The notes under the pieces: model-generated
What the model saw: the letters and a program-made list of their open reading frames with translations, nothing else
Database searches by the model: none
Told to the model about the DNA's origin: nothing
NCBI GenBank assembly: GCA_038277395.1
Contig: CM076193.1
Location: 93,945,583 to 94,009,582, forward strand
DNA from: Dryocosmus kuriphilus
Lineage: Eukaryota; Arthropoda; Insecta; Hymenoptera; Cynipidae
Direction of reading: 5' to 3'
Length of the DNA: 64,000 bases
Position numbers and translations under genes: made by a program
In this document: positions 51,531 through 63,990 of the stretch, piece after piece
How positions within the stretch are numbered: the stretch's first letter is position 1
Layout: the number at the start of each line of letters is the position of its first letter

Positions 51531-54500
51531 TGCTCTCAAAATTTACTTCCCGATGTTCCTAATTATTATTTCATGCAATTGCTTTCACATTACTTTTCCA
51601 ACACTCATTACTAAACGTAATCGAAAATTGTAATTGGCCCAGTTTTTGCATTATCGTGGATGTTTTTAGTGAAACTTCATAACCGTTTAAAATTATAATA
51701 AAATAGTATAACCGCTGTTGAATATAGTAGTGGTTTTTTTATATCTATGCAATTAGTTTGTTTTATTTTGACTAATTTGACAAAAATATAAATTTTCTTT
51801 TATCAATTTATGTTCGTGAGAATGCTATATAAACAATATTAATAGCAGTATTACCTACATATAATATATATATATATATATCATTACATATTCCTAAAAA
51901 AATTTTCTAAAATGGCCATATTTTATAAGATTAATCAAAGAAAAAGTCAAATATGGTAGGCATGAAAAAGAACTTTGAAATTAAAAACGAGAATTTCGAT
52001 TCACCATATTCATTTTTTGTATTTTATTTTAATGAAATCTAATAAAAAAATAAATCAATGAATGAAATTTAAACTCGACAAGAATTTTCAAATTGAATGT
52101 ATTTCGTATTAGAAAAAAAAGAAAATACTTTCAGCGAGCATTTTGGACAGAGTATTGCAGTCAAGTGATTGTATGCAATATATTCTAGCGTATTGTTTTC
52201 TAGCGTATACAAATTTTTCAACTTCTTTAATTTGTATCCTTCAATACATAATGACCCACACAGCGTGATATATTGCTGCAAGATTTCTGCAAGGTTTCTT
52301 GTAAGGTTTGCAACATTTTTGAAACATTTCGAAGAAATGTTTTTGAAATAAAGATATGTCCCTTGTACAGATCGTGCAAAGTATTGCATGAAATATGTGT
52401 GAAATGTTATTTAAATATTTTTACAATATTACAAGCAAGATTTCTACATTCATGCATTTAACTTTTTCAAAACATTTCGAAATGTTATTAAAATTTTGTA
52501 GTCAAATTTAGAAATTTACCTAAAATTTAGATAAATCTGCAAAAAAAATTGTTTTATATATTATGGCTGCACTTAAATTATATTTAAAGTTACACAATTG
52601 CACAAACATATATATATAATAGCACGCTTAATTACTATGAAAAATCGCATAAAAATTAATATTAGTCATAATAATAATAATAATTTTAATAATAATTTAT
52701 TCATTCACATTATCCTCATTCAAATTTCTATGTTTTCGCTTGCTCTTCGTGTGTGTCCCGTAACTTTTTCTTTGATGTGAATGTGACAGTTTATAAGTAT
52801 AGAAGTCAGTTTGACATCTTATAAATTTTTTCCATTTAAAACAACATTAAGTGGTTTTCCGTTTCATGTAAATGCTTTATTATTGGTTTTCAAGTTATTA
52901 ACTTTGCAATCCTGATTAAGGTGAATGAATTTTAAAAAGCGAGCCACATAATTTAAAAACTATTTATTTTTAATGAGTTAATTTCAGCATTCTAATTTAA
53001 TAATTGTTCAGCTTCAAATTAAATTCGGAATGACGTAATGTCTATAAGACATCTCAGAAATGCAAACAGGCCTGTAGGTAATTTGAAAAGGCAGGAGAAG
53101 TTTCGTGGCTCTCATTGGTGTCTTCCTACAAGTTTAGACAATTGGAAAGACAATGGTAATGTCGCCTTCATGTCGGCACATTCCACCTTAGCCATAAACG
53201 CATACGTAAAAATCTAGATTCTATTCTCTTCAGACCATTGACCGACCCCCAGCCTAAACGTCTATAGAAAATTTCAGAAATTCAAACACGAATTAAGGCA
53301 GTTTGAAGAGTCAGGTAAAATTGCTTTGCCATCATTAGTGTCTTTCTAGAAATTTAGAAGTTTAGAAACTAGAAGAGACAGGTGGTATTTTATGTCGGCT
53401 CCCTCTCCTCTTTATGAAGGCCTCAAATTTTATAAAAAGAACAAAAAATTTAAGGGCGTTTATGACCATGAAACATGAAAATTGATAATTTATTAAAAAT
53501 CAGTGCTCTGCAATATTCACCTCACGGACATTAAAAAATATTAGAACAAAGATAAGAAAACGTAAAAAATATTGTAAACAGGTATTGCAAAAAAAATTAA
53601 AATATATAAAAGGCTCCTGGCTCTGTGATAAAAGTTATTTTTAAAATTATTAAACACTTAAAAAATTAAAGATAATAAGTTATTCCAATTGGAAATTAAT
53701 TAAGAGCTCAAAAAACAAAAAAAGTAATTTTTTAAATACTGCTAATTTAAGAAAAAAACTTGCCTCTTTAAAATTGTTTGCCGTAAACGATTTTTTTATT
53801 TTGATTCCTCGAAACATCTCCCTGTTCTGTGCTTCTATTGTGCTTGTCTTGCAGTATTAAAAGTTTAAAACAGTTATTTTTTAATCAAAAATGTTCGAAT
53901 CTATTCAATTAAGTAAAATCGGCAGCTTGAATGAATATTTTTATGTTTTACATTTCCAAGCCAATAGACGATTTTTAATTAGAATAACTTACTATTTTGA
54001 GCGTTTGAAAATGTTCAATAATTTTGAAATAAGTTCTATCACAAGTCGAAAGTCTTTTACCTTAATTTATTTTGTGTAATGCCTCTTTACAATCTCTTTG
54101 ATTTTTTCTGAAGCTCACGAAGATGGCAACACCGCTTATACGTAATGAGAATAACGCGCTTCTATATATAGGGAGGTCACTTTGTACCTGCTATATCTAC
54201 AAAATAGCTATAATAAAAATAGAAAAAATTGTTACCCCTCTTTTGAGAAACCTGTTTAGAAGGCCCTCCTTAACGTATATATATGCATAAATATTTGAAA
54301 TATGATGACGGAAAATAGGGAAGGCGAGAACGTTAGATGGACTACACGGAGGTGATAAAGTACAGTCTATGTATATATATATATATATATACCCAGATAA
54401 CAGTTTGTGTGCAGAATGCGCGCACTGTGGAGGCATGTTTGTGGATTAATCCTCACGACGTGCGTTCAGATCTCCACTTAGTGCGCGTGGAATGAGTATC

Positions 54501-54780
54501 TTAAAATGATTTATTTATAATAAATGAAGTAGCTAAAAAGGTTTCATCAAGACATTGCATTGGAATTGAATACAAAATACTCTTTGAGTAATACAAAATA
54601 ACGTCGAACTTATTTAGGTAGAGGGTTGTTGAAACATTATTCTTAACGCAACTAATGAAATAATATTTTGTTGACATGTACTTAACATACACTTTGTTCT
54701 AAAAACATAAAATTCTTTAAATAATATAAATAACGTCGAATTATATATAATTTCTTTTGAAACCGCAAAACTGTTTTAAT
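51531..54780. other. Unassigned AT-rich sequence with a diverged duplication
   Basis: No gene supported. (TA)n at 51866-51882 and 54369-54391. The blocks at about 53038-53200 and 53262-53420 resemble each other (TCAGAAATGCAAACA and TCAGAAATTCAAACA; TGTCGGC words near both ends), an old tandem duplication with a period near 223 bp. TTTTTATTTTGATTCCTCGAAA near 53795 echoes a word in the 15.8-16.5 kb repeats. Confidence 0.45.
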
Positions 54781-54783
54781 ATA

Positions 54784-56542
54784 TTAACTTTTATAATCAG
54801 AATCCCCTTCTGACTCGACGTCTGCCATTTTCTCATCTTCACTGCCGTTATTATCATTTTCGTAGGCCTATTTATCTTCTTATTTTCAATCCTTTTGATT
54901 TCTTCCATCAATTCTTCATATTCTATATTATCAAAAGTTTCTTCAAATTCATCAGCTTGATCAGATACACTAGCTGGATCGGTTACATTAGCTTCCGCAG
55001 TTTTCTCTCTGATAAGAGTTTTGATAACGTTGCTTTGTTATGCGTAGTACTTCTCGCATCTCCGTTTTATAATCTGCAATAGAATTAGGACCTTTGAAAA
55101 ACGTACATCTTGTTGCTGAAAAGACCATTATAATAACTTGTATGGAAAATACTGTTGGAACAATATTTTAATTTCGTAAAAGAAATTTGTATTTTTTTTA
55201 AAATGAAAATAATCTAGGAAAAACAACATTTAAGAAAACTTAAAAATACTTATATCTTTGCGGGTTTGTCCTCTTTTAATAAGGATATTATTGATTAGAA
55301 AAAAGTTAATACCAATTTTTAACTTTTTTGTTCACTTTCTTCTATATCGTCATTCAGCTCCAGGAATTCGTCAACACTTTTTAAAGGAAATCCTTCGACT
55401 GGTCCGTATAGAGTATCAGTGCATCTTTCTTTGGCATTTAATTTCTTTTGCAACTTTTTATTTATTTTGGCACATGTCTGTGACAGAAATTCATTTTGTG
55501 ACACGATTTTAACGTTTTGTTCTTTGATAATCCTAAAATAATAACTTTTGTAATAAGTAAAATGTTCTATAAATCAGAACTATCTACATTATGGATTAAA
55601 ATATTTTTCCTAATTAACTTACTGTAAGTCTTTAAAAATAGCACTCAAATCGGAGATTGAGTAAGCATTATCACATCCTTTGTCTAGTTCGCTGATTTGA
55701 TGACTATTGAATTGCTGAGTTTGTGCATGTTCTGACGGTGAGAAAGATTCAATTTTGAGTCTAGAAAAAATAATCAAATGGTTAGTAATAAATAATTAAA
55801 TGAAATGTATTTTCAAATATGATCAGAACAAGGAAAATAAGTGAAAGGTTTTACTGAAGCAAAAGCGTATATATTCATTTCAAGTTAGATATTAACTTCA
55901 AGACAGGATCAAATAAAAAATAATTTGCACCGTTTCTGATTTTTATCCTTTTTGGTTCGATCTTTTATCAGCGGCGAGTCATTGCTTTCTGATGAAAGAC
56001 CTTGTAAACTTTGAGATAAGGTAGGCTTGACTGCTGCTGAATTTGCTCTAAAAACAAATATGTAAAATATATAATAAAATGGATGTGTTTCTTTAAAGTT
56101 TACATGAAATATATCAATATTATCTCACTGTGCACTTTTGATAGCCAATTCTAGGGTTGAGTTAGTTAAAATAGGCGAAGCTTGTGATTTATTAGTCGTT
56201 GATAATGTAAGGTGTCGAGTCTGTGAGGTGCTTACGCGGTTTTGCGACACTAGATTACTCTCTTTTCGCCAGTGCAGTTTTCGATTCTTTGTTATTTTTA
56301 ATTCCTTGTGATCCAGTAATGCTTTTCATTTGATCTGGACATTTTTTCGCTGCGATACATCGTAATCGTGCCAGTGAATCCGCAACAGGTAGGCTATGTT
56401 TAGATCTTTTAATCGGAGGAGCATCATCTTCAGGTGTTAGAAGTTTCCCAGGAAGAACAATTGATCTGCCACTACTCGTTTGTCTCACATCTCTCTTTGC
56501 ATTAGACTTTTGTTGTCCTTTTAAATTTACTAAATAAGCCAT
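54784..56542 (-). CDS. Spliced gene of unknown function, five candidate exons
   Basis: Exons reading leftward: 56542-56129 (starts MAYLVNLKGQQKSN), 56047-55931, 55760-55623, 55532 to about 55330, and a last exon from about 55116 to 54784. Donors GTGAGA, GTGCAA, GTAAGT and AG acceptors give matching phase-2 junctions for the first four, strong support for real splicing. Exon 1 needs one frame shift near 56260, so it may be a pseudogene or hold an error. The products are Ser/Lys rich early (PPIKRSKHSLP) and helical later (INKKLQKKLNAKERC, then EGFPLKSVDEFLELNDD). The last exon (YKTEMREVLRITKQRY, acidic tail ending near SEGDSDYKS) also needs a frame change. I have a weak impression of insect DUF4806-type proteins. 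Confidence 0.45.
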
Positions 56543-56559
56543 CTCGATAAACTGTAATT

Positions 56560-56869
56560 AGATAAAAAACAGATACTATTATACATTTCAATTTTGTTTT
56601 GTCTTTTGGACGTTATTTTAGTGAAATGATTTTTTACTTTATAAAATTCAATTCTATGTATATATATTTATTGCCTCTAAGAATACAATATTCTGGGTCA
56701 AGGAAAGGCCACTATTATATAAATCGATAACTTATGATAAATAATCAACTGAAAAAAAGTTAAAGTATCGTATGTGGAATGGGTTGTTAGATCGTATTGG
56801 TCTAGTTCGGGCAGTGTATTATTCGTATAGAGAGACAGCTCTGATTTTTAAACATGTACTTATAAAGTT
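56560..56869. other. Intergenic, between the spliced gene and the LINE
   Basis: Likely promoter or leader of the spliced gene and 3' tail of the LINE. No specific element recognised. Confidence 0.4.
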
Positions 56870-59800
56870 TTATATTGAGTGAAGCATCCCAGGTTTTATA
56901 TTTGACAATAATAAGTGAAGACTGTTCTCGCTAATCCTATCAATGTTACGCAAGTAATGATTCCTAACGGGTGAGTAGATTGGACATTTGGCGAGGATGT
57001 GTAAAAGATCTTCATCTTCTCTTAGATTACATTACTGGCAAATCTGTTGTGGATCGATTACAGTTATTCCAGTTTTAGAAGTCAAATTAATGATGAACCT
57101 GGAGGAAGCTCTCATTTGAGCGAAAATGCGCTTAAAAAGGAAAGGAGCTTTGAATAGCAGATATTGCTGAGATAGTGTATCATTTTGCAAAATGTTACTG
57201 TATATATGACTAAAGTTACTGCTTTCCAATCTTAACAGATCCCGCGAGTGGAAAAAAGCACGGTATCTATCAGCTATAGTATCGATTTGAGATTTAAGAT
57301 TGGGACCATTGAGATCCATGAGGTTATGACTTATGTCCGCTCTCTCCAAACATCTTATAAGTTGACTTAGCCAGTTATATTTAACATTATTTCTGTTTGT
57401 CGTTTCGGCAAATTTTTAGCATACAAAGTTTAGGATAGCGCGAGTCTTCCATATCAAAAATCCTTGCCGCCCAATTTAGCGCCATTTTTAACACTTGGTA
57501 TGACACATAGGGTAGACCAAGTTCCAATCTAACAGCGAAGTCGGGCGTATTTCTGGGTAGGTGCAGAAGATCCTTGAAAAAACTGACTTTTGCTTCTTCG
57601 AAAACATCTAATTAATTTAATCCAATGATGTGGGTCGCATACAATAAGGAACTCCTTATAATAGATTCATGCATTTGAATAATGGAAGACCATGAGGAGC
57701 ACTTAGTTTTAGTTAGAATATTGAAGGCCGAGGCTGAGGCTGAGTTGGCTCTGCTAACTGCTGCATGTGCAGCTAAGTTGAAAGCACCTGTTCTGGAAAA
57801 AATCGTACCCAAGTATTCAAAAGAAGGAACAAACTCCAAAAAGCTACCATCATATTTCAGACCAAGGAGTTTTGCACTGATCTGACCTTTCTTGAATATA
57901 GTGTATTTAGTTTTGTTGTTGTTTTTTTGTTTTTAAGGTGGGCGGGAGGTTCCTAAAAACATCCCCTGCCGCTCAGGCTGTAAAGCCATTGTGCCATTAG
58001 TTTTGTTGTTATTAACCGCAAGTTTATTTATATTACAGTACTTTTGGAGAGCATTGAGTTTCCTTGTTGCTTCTATTTTAGAGTCTGCGAAAATAATTAA
58101 ATCATCCGCGTAAATCAGCACTATAATGTCCGTGCCGCTCCTGATTCTGAGACCCGCAAGACCTTTTACTCCAAAAAATTCTCAATATTTGAGGTTAAAA
58201 GGTTAAACTTGATACGGCTCAAAATCTCTCCCTGTAGAACAGACTTTTTAAGATTCTAATTATTTTTGAGCTGACCCCAATATCAAAAAGCTTTGACCAG
58301 ATGTGAGAGTGATTAACCGATGGGAAAGCTCTTGAAGAATCCACCACAATGGCATAGATATGTCTATTCTTTTTTTGTAGGTATATTTGTGAAACAGATG
58401 CCAATGTGAAGATATTATCCATGCAGCTCCTAACTCGGCGAAAACCTGCCTGGGCTTTCGGAATAATGTGACACAACGACTTCCACTTTTCCACTCAATA
58501 GGTCTGTAGTTATTGGGATTTGCTGGATCTTGTTTTTTGTATATCATATGCGTTAAAGATTTTGTCCAATCGAGCGGTATATATTCATTCTCAAATATTT
58601 TATTAAAAAATGTTTCGAGATAAAGCAGCCAATTGGGCGGTAAATTTTTGTAAAAATTATTTGGGATTTGATCCCGCCATGGAGCCTTATTTAATTTACT
58701 TTTATTAATTGAAAGAAAGATTTCGTTAGCTGTAATTCTGCTATCCAAAAATGGATGCCGCACATTTGTAAGCTATGACCGTGATAGACTTCAGAGAGGA
58801 AATGTCAGGCGGAAGAAGTTTTCCCAAGACTTTGTAGAAAGGTCGGTAGATTTTATTTTGAAGCCTCTGAATCTATTGACAGCATCCCAGAATGTTTTGC
58901 TGTCGTTGACACTCTCAAGGCCCGCCAGGACATTGAATTTAAAACTCGCTTTTTTGTTGGCTATCAGTGCTTGGTACGACTTTTTAGCTTTGACATAAAC
59001 CAACCTAGCCTTATCCGAGAAATTTGCCCTGCCAGCTTCTTTTAACGCATTAAAAAGATATGATTTGCTTTGTCGAAAGCCAGAATCAAACCAAGGTTTG
59101 TCACAGTAAATTTCTCTGTAAAATTTTTTCTCACTGACCATATATCTGCTTTTTTGGCTCGATAATAGCCTCGATAAGGTTTGAGTTAAGATAATCAATG
59201 TCAACATTCTCAAAATTGATCTCTAGTCTGTGCGACAAATATAATTCGTTCGAGAAGGTCTCCCGCATGTCGTCTGCCCACCTTAGAAACGTCAAGCTTT
59301 TATTATTGTTTACCTTCAGCACACTTGAGTGACCAGCTAAGGTGGGAGAAGAATAAGAGGAGACTAAGACCGGGAAGTGATCCGAGGTATGTGTGGATTG
59401 ATCCACCTTCAATTCGTCAAGTATATCTAATGCCTCAGCATTGTACCAAACCAAGTCATTGAAACTTTTACCCCCTGCCTTAACAAATGTAAAGTGAGCT
59501 AGACTGTCACCACGCGATCTACCATTTAAGAGATAAGACTCATTTACCTCCATCATTTCTACCAATCCCAGCCCCCTCCCGTTGTATGCAACATCGTGAC
59601 TCTCTCGATACATTGAAAAACTTGTGCGAGAAAACATATCAGGAGGGCCCTGGCCAAAACCCTGCAGTTGAAGTCGCCATATTTTCTGATAGGAATGTTA
59701 TATTTCCCTGACAGAGTGCATAAGGTTTCTTCAAAAAGTTGTAGAATTACTACTGTATCTACCGTAGAGTTAAAATAGCAGATTCCTACAATATAATTAA

Positions 59801-60070
59801 TTTTATTTGCGCTATAGATTCGAACCAATATCCAGTACTCTGATTTATCTATAAGCTCACTATCATAATACAGTTTGTTTCTAAAGAGGGCAAGGCTGCC
59901 ACTAGCTCTACCGTTTGACTTTTCTTTTTAAGCGTTAGAGAAGAAATTATTATATTTATTATCCGCATACAAATTTTTGTGAGTCTGAGTGAGCCAGGTT
60001 TCGACAATTCCTATAATATCAAACTTATCGTAATTAATACAGGAGTGTAAAAATCTCACACAACCATGAC
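56870..60070 (-). pseudogene. LINE ORF2: AP-like endonuclease and reverse transcriptase
   Basis: Pieces in order: DIIGIVETWLTQ (about 60040-60000) and a GDFNCRV block of the endonuclease (59828-59559, then 59637-59131). An intervening helical region follows (59213-58791). The reverse transcriptase includes LTHMIYKKQDPANPNNYRPI (58763-58500), VVDSSRAFPSVNHS (58494-58219), LIYADDLIIFADSK (58121-57933) and EYLGTIFSRTG (57839-57612). The C-terminus (57349-56870) has ICQ-stop-CNLREDEDLLHILAKCP, a Cys-Cys-His-Cys motif. Frameshifts and stops separate the pieces. The Asp-Asp of the active site is kept. Confidence 0.8.
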
Positions 60071-60119
60071 GGTTCCAGAAGAAGAAGTTTTTAGTATTGT
60101 TGACTCGTCCTTATGCGTT

Positions 60120-60932
60120 TCATTCGCTTAAGCAATTATATTTATCTTCTTCGTCTCCCTGGCTGATGACAGCTGATTCTGAAAATTTCCTTTCGTACAA
60201 TTTCCCGCCTGCGCTTTGATAATGACTGGTGGAGATTGCGAGGCCTTGCGTTTCGCTTATCTCCCCCATCCTCCCTTTTTCAAATGGTTCCGCCCTATTC
60301 CCAGATAATTTGGCACTTTGGATTACCGACTCCAGCGCTGACAGATCCTTGGACTCAAATTTTTTGCCGTCCACATATATTGCATTATAACTTAAGGAAG
60401 CCTTCAAGTCACAAATTCTAGCCTCTTTGAGGTATGGAAGCAAAGCTTCCCTTTCATTTTGGACTTTTTTAGTATAGTCCTCCACAAAGCTGATCCCAGT
60501 GCCGCTCAATTTTTTCAGCTGCGATAAGATCATTTTCTTATCCTTATAGGAACGTAGCTGGGTTAGGAGGGGACGGGGTTTATCCCGGATTATTCCTTCA
60601 ATCCGTCTAACAGATTCAACCTGGTCTGAGCGTATTTTAATATTAAGATGCTGCTTAAAAATAGCACATACTGACTGCTCTAGGTCCACGTCATCTTCCT
60701 CAAGGACACCGAAAATAATCAAGTTGTTGTTTCTTAGCGCTCTATCCATTGCCTCGATTCTCCGGCCTTGTTCCATAATAACCGACCTCAGTTTTTCTTG
60801 CTCGACTTTAAGCTCTTTATTTTCCAACGTTAGATGATCAATTTTGTTGTGGAGAGCTGAAAGTGAGTTTTCTACATTCCCCATTTTTTGCATTAAGAGT
60901 TCGAGTTTATCCTCAGAGATGTTGAGAGCCAT
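60120..60932 (-). CDS. LINE ORF1 protein with coiled coil and RNA-binding fold
   Basis: An intact 270-codon frame starts MALNISEDKLELLMQKMG. Residues about 5-70 form a coiled coil; about 70-170 resemble the RRM-like domain of LINE ORF1 proteins (RNNNLIIFGVLEED, ESVRRIEGI, RPLLTQLRSYKDK), and the C-terminal domain follows (LPYLKEARICDLKA). It would bind element RNA as a trimer. The stop is about 50 bp from the ORF2 start region. It is the best-preserved gene of this LINE. Confidence 0.8.
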   Translation of the reverse strand: MALNISEDKLELLMQKMGNVENSLSALHNKIDHLTLENKELKVEQEKLRSVIMEQGRRIEAMDRALRNNNLIIFGVLEEDDVDLEQSVCAIFKQHLNIKIRSDQVESVRRIEGIIRDKPRPLLTQLRSYKDKKMILSQLKKLSGTGISFVEDYTKKVQNEREALLPYLKEARICDLKASLSYNAIYVDGKKFESKDLSALESVIQSAKLSGNRAEPFEKGRMGEISETQGLAISTSHYQSAGGKLYERKFSESAVISQGDEEDKYNCLSE

Positions 60933-60936
60933 TGTA

Positions 60937-62267
60937 CGAGACGCGTCCAGAAAGTAAGTGTACTCAATTTATGTAGGCTTCAGAAAAAATGTATTAAAAC
61001 AAAAACATAGTTGTTTACACTTGTACATATGTAAGTTATTTTTCGACACAGTCACCGTCCCTCTCGATGCAATTGGTGAGCCGCGGGATCAATTTTTTGA
61101 TGCCTGCCTCGAAGAAGTCTCCCGCCAGCTCTTTCGCCCACTTCTCCACCTCCCCCTTCACCTCCTCGTCCGTTGAAAACTTCTTTTCACCCATGTGCAC
61201 TTTCAGGGAAGTGAAGAGATGGAAATCTGAAGGGGCCAGGTCAGGGAATACGGGGGGTGGTTCAAAACGTCCCATCCAAAGGAGTCCAGGAGTTGCTTCG
61301 TGGCGTTGGCCGTGTGAGGTTTAGCATTGTCATGCAGCAGGCAGACTCCCTTCGTCAGCATGCCCCTCCTTTTATTCTGAATCGCCCTTTTCAATTTTTT
61401 CAGCGTCTCACAGTATCTTGCCGCGTTGATGGTCTCCCCGTGAGGCAGATATTCAATAAAAATTATGCCTTTATGGTCCCAAAACACGGATGCCATGATT
61501 TTTTTGGCTGAAATTGTGGTTTTGAATTTCTTCGCGGAGGGTGACAAGGTGTGGCGCCATTGTTGAGACTGCCTCTTAGTTTCAGGCGTGTAGTGGGCAA
61601 CCCAGGTTTCGTCTACAGTAACAATAGGGTAGAGAAAATCATCGCCTTCGCGTCTGTAGCGCTCCAAAAACTCTTTGGAGCTCTACACTCGATTCAACTT
61701 GTACTGTTCTGTCAGCTGTTTTGGGACCCACCTCGCAGACAATTTCCGATATCCGAGAGTTTCTATGATTTTTTCGTGTAACAGGGATCTGGAGATTTGC
61801 GGAAACATCGCAGAAAGATCATCTAACGTCAATCTGCGCTCGTCTCGGACCGCAATCTCGATTTTTTCCACAAGTTCGTCAGTCAGAATTGAAGGTATTC
61901 CGCTCTTCTGATCGTCGTGCACGGAAGTACGGCCATTTTTAAATTCGCGACACCACTTGTACACACTCGTACGATTCATAGCTCCATTACTGTAAACAGT
62001 TTTCACCTCGTTATAAATCTCAACTGGAGCTTTTCCCTTCACAACGAGGTAGCGAATGACGGCGCGAATTTCGCACTTGGCGGGAGATACGATCGGCATT
62101 TTTTGCGAGAGATGCTACTTCGTCAAGAGTTTTCAACATATTAACCTCGGATTGGTCTCGTTTTAAAGGGGAGGGTTCAGGCTACGCGGCAGTGTTGCCA
62201 ACATGTCGAAAAACTATTCCCTACAGCTGTGAGAGTACCAGTACACTTACTTTCTGGACGTGCCTCG
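60937..62267 (-). mobile_element. mariner element with matching inverted ends and TA duplication
   Basis: Left end CGAGACGCGTCCAGAAAGTA (60937) and right end, on the minus strand from 62267, CGAGGCACGTCCAGAAAGTA; the match covers about 28 bp. TA flanks at 60935-60936 and 62268-62269. 1,331 bp. Inserted two bases upstream of the LINE ORF1 start codon. Confidence 0.88.
61036..62099 (-). pseudogene. mariner transposase, one stop and one frameshift
   Basis: The N-terminal helix-turn-helix part is 62099-61683 (MPIVSPAKCEIRAVIRYLVV, SVYKWCREFKNGR, WVPKQL linker), ending at an in-frame TAG. The frame goes on through the catalytic part with Asp in TVDETW and HDNAKPH (61667-61250). A one-base loss near 61247 moves the last part into 61275-61036, with the third Asp in PDLAPSDFHLF. 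The D,D34D triad of mariner is visible. Two lesions only, so the element is fairly young. Confidence 0.88.
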
Positions 62268-62269
62268 TA

Positions 62270-63480
62270 TATAGTAAATGGCTCACACAGAGATGGCAGC
62301 AGAAACGCGCTGTTCACCTGACACAACGATCTTGGGAAAATTGGCAGCTTGAGCAAGAACAGTTTTATGCATAGAATTGATTGCGGTAATGGTTGTAACA
62401 TTCACAAACCAGTGAAAATGAGAACATTAGTAGTAATTAGTTACTTTAAAGCACTTTATAGATCGCACTGCACGAACTCAGTCCGTAAACAACCAAAATT
62501 TTGACGAGCGATTAGACACGCGACTGACTGCCATACTTGCTTAGCAGTGCCCCCAAGTCAATTCGAAGTACAAAAGGCTGTTTGAATTAATAATTTGAAA
62601 AAGTTGTCTTACAAAACATTCGCTTCTTAATAGTGTATGTATGATAAAATCAAATGACAGGACAAAAAATTTACGGGACAAACTTCAGATTCATTTTTTA
62701 AATCCGTAATTCGTAAAATATTGAACCATTTACTTGATTCTTACATTCTTCAATTGAAAATGAGTGACTTCTGTAAATCACAATTCTTAAGCTGAGATTT
62801 ATATTCTTAAAATTTTTTTAAAAATTTTTATATTAGAATCAGCGCATAACAGAACATATTCCATAATTTTCAATTCATAATGTCTAAACGAAGTCATAAA
62901 ATGTTGGGGCTTCATTTAATTTTGCTTTGATATTAATATTTTAAGGGCGTTGGATCCAAGTTCTAACTTCAAAATTTGATCTCCTTATTTTACTTATCAA
63001 ATATTATAATTGAGATATTTTTTAGCTCTGTAGCGATACTCATTTCTCAAATAGAATTGTGCGTATAGATCGAAAAACTGTACTTTTAATACTTTTAGCC
63101 TAATTTACACCTCTTAAACAATCAGCAGTTTTTCCGTCACAACATTTTTTAAATATAAATATACAAATGAGTTCATGCAAATGAATTTTCTTCAAATTTC
63201 AAAGTCAATATTTACTTACTTTCTCGATTTCCATAAAAGTTGATTGCTTTGCTTCGAAATATTCTTAATTTTAGGGCAATATGACAGATATAAGCAAAGT
63301 AGAACAAAACACCAGCTGAATCTGATGTCAATCCAACATCATAAACTGAAGTCGCATTGGCAAAACATTTGACAATAAGGTGAAGAGTTTCTTCTACTTT
63401 ATAATATTTTCTATGAGGTAAATTCTAGAATTTTTCAACACGCACCAGCTATCATGCAAATTTTCTGCAAAAGTAAATTT
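62270..63480. other. Unassigned sequence right of the mariner
   Basis: 62270-62400 may be 5' leader of the LINE interrupted by the mariner. The remainder is AT-rich with no recognised feature. Confidence 0.4.
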
Positions 63481-63990
63481 TCCAACTTGCAGTTTGCGAT
63501 ATTGACGGCAAAGGTGGACAGGAAAATATCTTTCGCTTCACCCAGTCTTTTCTAAACTTGTTGAAGAGTAAGGTCAGGCTTTCTAATAAACTTTCCAATC
63601 GTTCTCATGTTATTTTCAAACTCGAAAGCACTAAATGTGTCTAGAGGACCAAGTTCTTGCACATCTGCGACTAAGTGCAATAAAGAATGCACATTATACG
63701 ACATAAATTGTTGTCCATATAGTCCTGGGCATAATGTAACATAAGTTTCTAAAGCTTCTTGACAGAAAGGGTACAAATTTGGTAGTTTTTCTTCTGAAGC
63801 TAGAAGTCGCATGACACAATGGAGTATCATGAAGTGATCATAATAATCTTCCAAAAGAATATTTTTTAACACAGCTGGTGCAGTTTAGAGCAAGAATTAC
63901 CTGAACTCAGTAGCTTTAAAATAGCGTTACATCGAAATTTCTTTTGGCCGACGATTGAATTCGGAGGGGCAATAATGTCCTTCTTGTCTC
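63480..63990 (-). pseudogene. CACTA-type (Tnp2/DUF4218) transposon protein fragment
   Basis: Leftward from the window edge the frame reads KATEFR-stop-FLL-stop-TAPAVLKNILLEDYYDHF, then MRLLASEEKLP, LYGQQFMSYNVHSLLHL and LGPLDTFSAFEFENNM, followed by a further stop and KRLGEAKDIF. The NVHSLLHL and GPL-FSAFEFE blocks are typical of the region (DUF4218) found with Tnp2 transposases of CACTA elements. Two stops before 63872, one at 63552 and a frameshift near 63935 show decay. It continues past the window edge. Confidence 0.65.

Larger units (their letters stand above)
56870..60932 (-). mobile_element. Jockey/CR1-like LINE, near full length, decayed
   Basis: ORF1 (60932-60120) and a broken ORF2 (about 60070-56870) with endonuclease, reverse transcriptase and a C-terminal Cys/His motif, about 4.1 kb. 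A mariner sits directly upstream of ORF1. No poly-A tail is clear. Confidence 0.8.
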
